Positions 58,848 through 64,000 of a DNA stretch of 64,000 bases are shown one piece after another (position 1 is the first letter of the stretch; each line of letters starts with the position of its first letter). Below the pieces are notes generated by a model, which ran no database searches, was not told where the DNA came from, and saw only the letters and a list, made by a program, of their open reading frames with translations. The stretch lies in NCBI GenBank assembly GCA_003260075.1, contig QLIY01000469.1, positions 13,100 to 77,099 of the forward strand, in the 5' to 3' direction. The translations under genes were made by a program, and so were the position numbers. Origin of the DNA: Phallusia mammillata (lineage: Eukaryota > Chordata > Ascidiacea > Phlebobranchia > Ascidiidae).

Positions 58848-59642
58848 CTATTCCCTACGGAATAATCTCAACTCAATTCCTTCAAACCAGCACGCACGTT
58901 TATGTGACCTATCAAACTTTCTTGTGTCCCCGTAACATTTTTGTGCACGTTTCACGTAAAACAGCTCAACTTTGGTTCTCAGTTTTCGTTTGTTCAAAGT
59001 TGTCTTAGTTGTCTTTTGATATTCGCATTCGTTGACAGTTTAAGTGACATTGCAGATATTTGATTGTATTTAATAAGACGAGCCAAACAGTGTGTTAAAA
59101 CGTCTCCAAGGAGAGTAATAAAAATAAGTACTTAAACACAGCTTCATACATGGAAATAGTTTGTTCAGTAGATCCAGAATAAAACCATTTTTTCATCAAA
59201 ACAACTAAAAACCTCACTTTAGATGATATACAAGAACAGCGAAAAACATCGTTTAATATTTATATAAGGACCACGATAAATCTGTTAACATATCATCTCT
59301 GAGGTGAACATTAAAAACGGTTATGGCGGGGTTTGAACAAAAACAACGCTTTTCAGTCCAAATCCAGAGGTTTTCGTTTCTACAATTGTATTTGGCGCCT
59401 TCTACCATTTTCAAAATCCACAGTGAGGTAAACTTGTACAGGAAGGCCTGGTTTGTTTTTTATAAATTATACAACAAGCAACGATGAAAATAACGAAACA
59501 ACTTAGGCCTATACTGGCGAAATATCATTAGACATAATGCAAGAAAACGTAGAAAATTAGCAGCAAGAATTTTATGGACATATTTTAATTCAATTTTTAA
59601 CAAACAAACTCGGAACTAGAGCATTCACAAATTGTCGTTGTC

Positions 59643-59670
59643 GGGGGGGGGGGGGGGGGGGGGGGGGGGG
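59643..59670. other. 28-G run with short flanking duplication
   Basis: CATTCACAAATTGTCGTTGTC occurs on both sides (59622 and 59681), so the stop-codon end of the 105-residue gene is present twice. Assembly scar. Confidence 0.75.
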
Positions 59671-59682
59671 AAATAAGAACAT

Positions 59683-60000
59683 TCACAAATTGTCGTTGTC
59701 ACTTGGAACTTCGATCTTTTCTCCGTTCCTTTGCTCGTATTCTTCCATCCACGTTTCTCCAAGCGCCTCGCGTAGCTTTTCATCCACCATCAGCCATCCG
59801 TTCGGGACATTGCACCAGCAGAGGCGGTATAGAGCAAGGGCGCGTCTGATGACGTAATCACGCTCGTGTTCGTTCACTGCGGGAACTGGAGCGATTTTGT
59901 TCTGCAGAAATGTTTTGAATTCTTGTGGAACCGAACTCAAAGTCGGGCGGCCCACTTTTCGGGTGAATTTCGGTGAATAACTCCACGCGAGATCCGACAT
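59683..60000 (-). CDS. Unrecognised 105-residue protein
   Basis: Single open frame starting MSDLAWSYSPKFTRKVGRP, with a good AAAAATG context. I do not recognise the family. The composition looks like a real protein: three Trp, a basic N-terminus, a central RRALALYRLCWCNVPNGWL stretch (containing an L-Y-R triplet) and an acidic C-terminus (EKIEVPSDNDNL). No signal peptide, membrane segment or Cys pair of a known motif. An acceptor-like TATATTTTAG lies 35 nt upstream of the ATG, as at other genes here. GC and codon use are higher than in the surrounding DNA, supporting coding status. Additional 5' coding exons cannot be excluded. Confidence 0.6.
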   Translation of the reverse strand: MSDLAWSYSPKFTRKVGRPTLSSVPQEFKTFLQNKIAPVPAVNEHERDYVIRRALALYRLCWCNVPNGWLMVDEKLREALGETWMEEYEQRNGEKIEVPSDNDNL

Positions 60001-60910
60001 TTTTTCCGCGGTTTTTCACAACAGTGTTTCTAAAATATAAAAAAGCACTTTCTTGAATTTATTTTCTGAAACACAATAAATAATAATGACAATTAGATTT
60101 ATTTTTTTTATTGATTTTTTTGAAGTTTAAACTTTCCAATCCCCTAAATCTTTTCATTGTTTCATTTTTGTCATATATGCACGCTTTTTAATCTATAACA
60201 ATTATCCTGCAACTACCAAAAAGGTTACTGAAAACTTTAGCTTTCATGTTTTGTCATTTTTTGGAATATGTCGCGATTACCTAGCTTAACAAATAAATAT
60301 GTGAAAGCAAACAAATGTACTCAAGACAAACTGACTATAACAACACCTTTGAAGTTGAAATATTAAGAAAATCCTCCTAACTTTGTTTATTTACCCAAAA
60401 AAATAGAATATAGAAACGCAAAACTAAAAAAATCTTACAATAACATTGTTATCCTGGCAGCTAAAAGTAACTTCACACAAACTGCTATAAATCATTCTCA
60501 GTCTTCTTTCAATTCGACTAACACGAACCCAGCCCAACATCAGTAGCTCACCGCACATTTATACCAACCTGCTATCTTTCATATCAACATGTTTGCGCAG
60601 CGTAGGAATCCGATTGACGTAAGTTGTGTATTCAGCCGCTCCGTGTATTCAAACCGAGCGCATCTTTACTGACGCAGGCGCGCTTTCCACGGAGCTCAAC
60701 TTTCCAAACCTTTGTCACTTGATAACGCCGATTGTGACGTCATTGACAAGGGTCTATTTCAATCGTTCCAACAATTAAAACATTCTATAATATGACGCGT
60801 TGGTGTTTGTGTCGTCGTCAACAGATAGTAAACATCGGGAAATTGTTGACAAACTTATGCTTAGCAGGGTAAACAAACAAGATGTTAAAATCTAGCGTTA
60901 ACATCTATTT
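60001..60910. promoter_or_regulatory. 5' flank of the 105-residue gene
   Basis: A CRE-type TGACGTCA lies at 60736-60743 and TGACGCAGGCGCGC near 60671, in a locally GC-richer patch (60600-60850) that may be the promoter. No coding sequence seen. Confidence 0.35.
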
Positions 60911-61394
60911 CAGTGGTTCTTAACCGGTGGAAAATTTCCCACTAGTGGGAAATTTAATGTTTTCAGAGGGAAATTATGTAAGTCAGGTAACCAAACTCGG
61001 GCCAGAGGGTCGAACCCAGCTTTGAATTAATCGTAGAAAGTTACTTTCCTAACATTTTTCCGCAACAACATGTAAGATTAATTTCAGCAAGGCTTACAAG
61101 ACACATACAAATCCAAAGGCCGTTTGTTACATCACAGACAAGACTAAAAGTATCAATGACTTTGCTATCGTGCACGAATAAATGTCTTTCCTTTGTTGAT
61201 TGTGATGCAAAAAATGACTATTGCAAGCAGAGGAGAAAGCAATATTCCAAAAACTTCGATCTCTCACAGAAGCACTAATTAAACTAAATAAGATTGCAGT
61301 ATACTTTTGGGGTTCCAGACCAAATCGCTTCACAAAATTATTTCATTTAAAGAATATTTTTTGTTAACGTAGGGCAAAAGGTTAAGAACCACTG
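60911..61394. mobile_element. hAT element (family C), 484 bp
   Basis: Ends CAGTGGTTCTTAACCGG and GGTTAAGAACCACTG with perfect 8-bp target duplications ATCTATTT (60903-60910, 61395-61402). The left part also has the palindrome AAATTTCCCACTAGTGGGAAA-like core. A 68-codon minus frame inside is not a transposase that I recognise. Confidence 0.88.
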
Positions 61395-61920
61395 ATCTAT
61401 TTGATGTAGTTGTTTCAGCTGCCCATGTGGCTCTTAGATTCAGTTGCGCGAAATCTCTAAACAACCTTCAAATTTCACAACCAACCTTGGAACGCTACAT
61501 ACAGATTTGTTTATAAGTTTAATAATGAAAATACCCATGATCATGATAATGGCATGAGCATTTGGCGAAACGTTTGAAAAATAAAGCATGTCGCTTTTTC
61601 TCTTCCAAACTTACGCATTTCCAAGTTTCTAACAATTCTAGTTGGTTTTTTCTAAGTTACTTTATTTATGTTACAATCAGTGGTAGCGCTGTATAAAGGG
61701 CCTAACAACAAGGCCTGAAACCCGACCCTATTACAAAACTGTTTTGAAAAAAGACCGAAACAAAGCTAAGTTTGCTGCGTGATGTAATTTAAATTCGTTA
61801 GCAGATAAATCAACGTGACAAATCAATACACTATTTCAACGCGAAAACATTGAAATTACTACCCAACTTGACTACATTGGAACTCATAGGTACACTTGCT
61901 AGCCTAAATTCGGTCTATTC

Positions 61921-61937
61921 CAGGGGTGGGCAACCTA

Positions 61938-62013
<76 letters not shown>

Positions 62014-62020
62014 ACCTATG
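61921..62020. mobile_element. hAT element reduced to its ends around a 72-G gap
   Basis: CAGGGGTGGGCAACCTAC on the left and GCCCACCTATG on the right, with perfect 8-bp target duplications GTCTATTC (61913-61920, 62021-62028). Everything between 61939 and 62010 is G. The element interior is therefore missing from the assembly. Confidence 0.85.
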
Positions 62021-62028
62021 GTCTATTC

Positions 62029-63437
62029 AGTTCACTTTGTTCTGTTTGCCGATCCGAAAAATGTTTTAATTAATACGTCACAACTTTAACAACCTAATAT
62101 TATACCTAGCAGCAACAGCATTTTGTTGTTGAGCTTTAACTGTGGGTTAACAAGGCTCATTAGTTTCTTATTCAAATAAATCAATTGCTTTCAACATTTT
62201 TTGCTTGTTAAGTTGGATTTTGTTCTAAACCAAAACCCCGCCACAAATTTTTATCAGCGCAAAATAACGGGATGACTATCTGCTTTTTAATGCATCTCGA
62301 TTCAGGTATTGTTACGTTTTTTTTTCATGCAACAGTTGAAGCTGCTTTACGGTAGCCTGTGTTTCTTATTTTTTGTAAAAGAACTGTTCAGCTAATACGG
62401 TCGGCCTCTTTTTGCTTTTTTCCACTTTCAAACAGCGCAACCTTTTGACTTTAAAACCGTCGTTAAGAAAAAAGCATCAAGTTTAAATTATTCACAACCA
62501 AAACGACCAAGCTGATAATACAAGGTTGTGAGTTCCAATCCCGTATCGACCACAAGGGTGTGAGCTCTAATCCCGTATCGACCCTAAACTTCGGTAAAAT
62601 AAAGAAAAGACAATAATGAAACTTATGCACATGTTGCGTCAAACCAACATGTTTGTTGATAACAAACTTTCACCGATCTCCTAGCTATCTGTACAAAGAC
62701 ACAAGGTCAGACAAAGTCACGCAATTTGCCCTCAGGGCAGGTCAACATTTGCTCACAGGACAGGACTGGCCACGCTGAACCTGGGAGATATCTTCTGTGG
62801 CCTAACATTGTCAAATTCAGCTACAAACGTTGTGTTTCAAAGCCTGCTAGTTTCATGTAATTATCTAATCGTAATTATTCTCTTATAAGTATAAGTTATA
62901 ACATCGCTTTGAGGGCACGCCAATTTCATGTTTCATTTTACGCCCACCAGATTGTGCATATATGTCCTTGTTTAATGTTATGTTGGAAAGTGTTGTAAAC
63001 GAGGCAGTTGTACAGTGCGCTTGTTGAATGCAGTTTGAGCTGAGTGTCAGATTGCTGTTGTTTTTTGCAGTTGAATGTTCTAACCTTATGTCTTGTGTGT
63101 CATTATTGTTTGTGTGTTATTTTCATTAAAATCACTTGGTTGAGTGGTACTAGGTTTTGTTTATAGGCGGGATTTATCTTCATAATGTAATTTAACTTTA
63201 GCTAAAAGTCATAATTCCTACACAAAAGCAATAAAGAACTAGTGAACTCACGCAATAATTAGCATAATCATCTACATCTGCATTAACGTAAGATTATTTT
63301 GTTTAAGCGATAAGCAGAGAAAAAAAACGAAAACGATTTTTTAGTGAACCACATGCAATGCTGTAGAAAAAATTTTCTTCCGCAATAAAAATTGTTACAA
63401 GAACCCTTCGTAAAAAGTCCAAACGAGCATTGCGGAA
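62029..63437. other. Non-coding right-end region
   Basis: No gene seen in 1.4 kb. A duplicated ~30-bp tRNA B-box-like motif (GGTTGTGAGTTCCAATCCCG and its variant) lies at 62524-62585. Confidence 0.4.
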
Positions 63438-63644
63438 ATGCCTTTATTCCTCGATGTAACATTCAATACGAACACAGTGGGAAGTTATCGAAATAGTCTC
63501 ATAGCATCGATTATAATAGGTGCTGTTGTACATACTGAAACTAATGCATATACCGCAATGAAACCAAGTCTCAAAAAATTGAGGGATACAATTGAAAAAA
63601 CTGAAACACAAACAACAAAGAAGCTTGCTGATTTCGTGTTGTAA
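63438..63644 (+). CDS. Unrecognised ORF family, copy 2 (probably partial)
   Basis: The frame MPLFLDVTFN ... LIASIIIGAVVHTETNAYTA then KPSLKKLRDTIEKTETQTTK, ending LADFVL, is homologous to 47523-47864 on the other strand. Upstream sequence (ACAAGAACCCTTCGTAAAAAG) also matches, but the frame is interrupted there. One hydrophobic segment (IASIIIGAVV) is followed by a charged, helix-prone tail. Function unknown; could be an exon of a gene continuing elsewhere or a mobile-element remnant. Confidence 0.4.
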   Translation: MPLFLDVTFNTNTVGSYRNSLIASIIIGAVVHTETNAYTAMKPSLKKLRDTIEKTETQTTKKLADFVL

Positions 63645-64000
63645 AGAAAACTAATTACAGACGTTTTACCGATGTCCGGCATTTTTTGACGTAATTTGTG
63701 ATTGCATTACTGTTTTTCGGTTGATTTCCAAAGAGGTTTTTATACTAGTCTCTGTGTTGTGCACTCAAACGCATAGGGCGAGTTATTTTTAACAATCTAT
63801 GAGTTCTAGTATATTTGAAAGCAGTGTCAGTTGCAAGATTTGAAGCAAAAATGTCGATTTAGGGTTGATATATTCTGATCGTTTTAACGTTAAATTAGGT
63901 TTATTGAACTGTCAAGACGTGAAACTCATTTTCCAACCCTTATTCACTGGTTGTTAAGTAGTTCTAAAAAACTGAGTGATGCAATTGTATAAACTGAAAC

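Larger units (their letters stand above)
57919..59682. other. Spacer between copy F and the 105-residue gene
   Basis: No gene. A dispersed repeat copy at 58725-58847 and a 28-G run at 59643-59670. A short frame at 58218-58424 has no resemblance to a known protein. Confidence 0.4.

Noticed and set aside
61850..62089. ORF with a long poly-Gly stretch
   Set aside because: The glycines are translation of the 72-G gap inside an hAT element.
1..64000. CRISPR arrays, prokaryotic operons, rRNA
   Set aside because: None seen; the only regular tandem array (14830-15201) has no spacers, and all genes are spliced metazoan genes.

Overview
The window is chordate DNA, almost certainly from an ascidian of the genus Ciona. 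It is AT-rich, with spliced genes of vertebrate type: GT-AG introns and exon phases that join exactly. It contains many small hAT-type elements, shows allelic differences of a few percent between duplicated stretches, and carries one exact copy of the 16-nt Ciona spliced leader (47988-48003). Species level is not decidable from the sequence alone. All gene calls come from reading the translations against remembered family sequences; no database search was run.

Layout. (1) 548-3755, minus: phytanoyl-CoA 2-hydroxylase (PHYH), last exon(s) outside the left edge. It is head-to-head with (2) 4463-5359, plus: N-alpha-acetyltransferase 60 (NAA60), one coding exon. (3) 6064-8968, plus: delta(24)-sterol reductase (DHCR24), four exons, the first broken by an assembly scar. 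(4) 10561-19609, minus: the retinoic acid receptor (RAR), nine coding exons, 453 residues. One intron holds a 41-bp minisatellite whose junctions form DR5 retinoic-acid response elements. (5) 23479-31597, minus: CASC3/Barentsz of the exon-junction complex, 16 exons. It is head-to-head with (6) 32356-40239, plus: WAC, 13 exons. (7) 41930-57918, minus: a tandem array of six five-exon sulfotransferase-like genes with a C-terminal membrane anchor. Four are readable, one is interrupted by a gap, one is a pseudogene, and there is an extra exon relic. (8) 59683-60000, minus: a 105-residue protein I do not recognise. The remainder (60-64 kb) is mostly hAT elements and non-coding sequence.

Assembly quality is the dominant oddity. 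At least 29 runs of 10-80 G, all on the plus strand and never C, interrupt the sequence. Most short runs sit between two near-identical direct repeats differing by SNPs and small indels, as expected if two alleles were laid end to end. Others fall inside transposons whose two ends and target-site duplications are still visible. These scars create false duplicate exons in DHCR24, RAR and CASC3 and a false frameshift in DHCR24, so the raw sequence must be read around them.

Functionally the genes are independent housekeeping and regulatory loci: peroxisomal alpha-oxidation, Golgi N-terminal acetylation, sterol synthesis, retinoid signalling, mRNP/EJC and transcription-coupled H2B ubiquitination. 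A lineage-specific sulfotransferase-like expansion follows. RAR next to CASC3 matches the human RARA-CASC3 linkage on 17q21. The observations most worth following are the RARE-bearing minisatellite in RAR, a hammerhead-ribozyme fold at 50067-50120, the spliced-leader copy at 47988-48003, and the tail-anchored sulfotransferase array.
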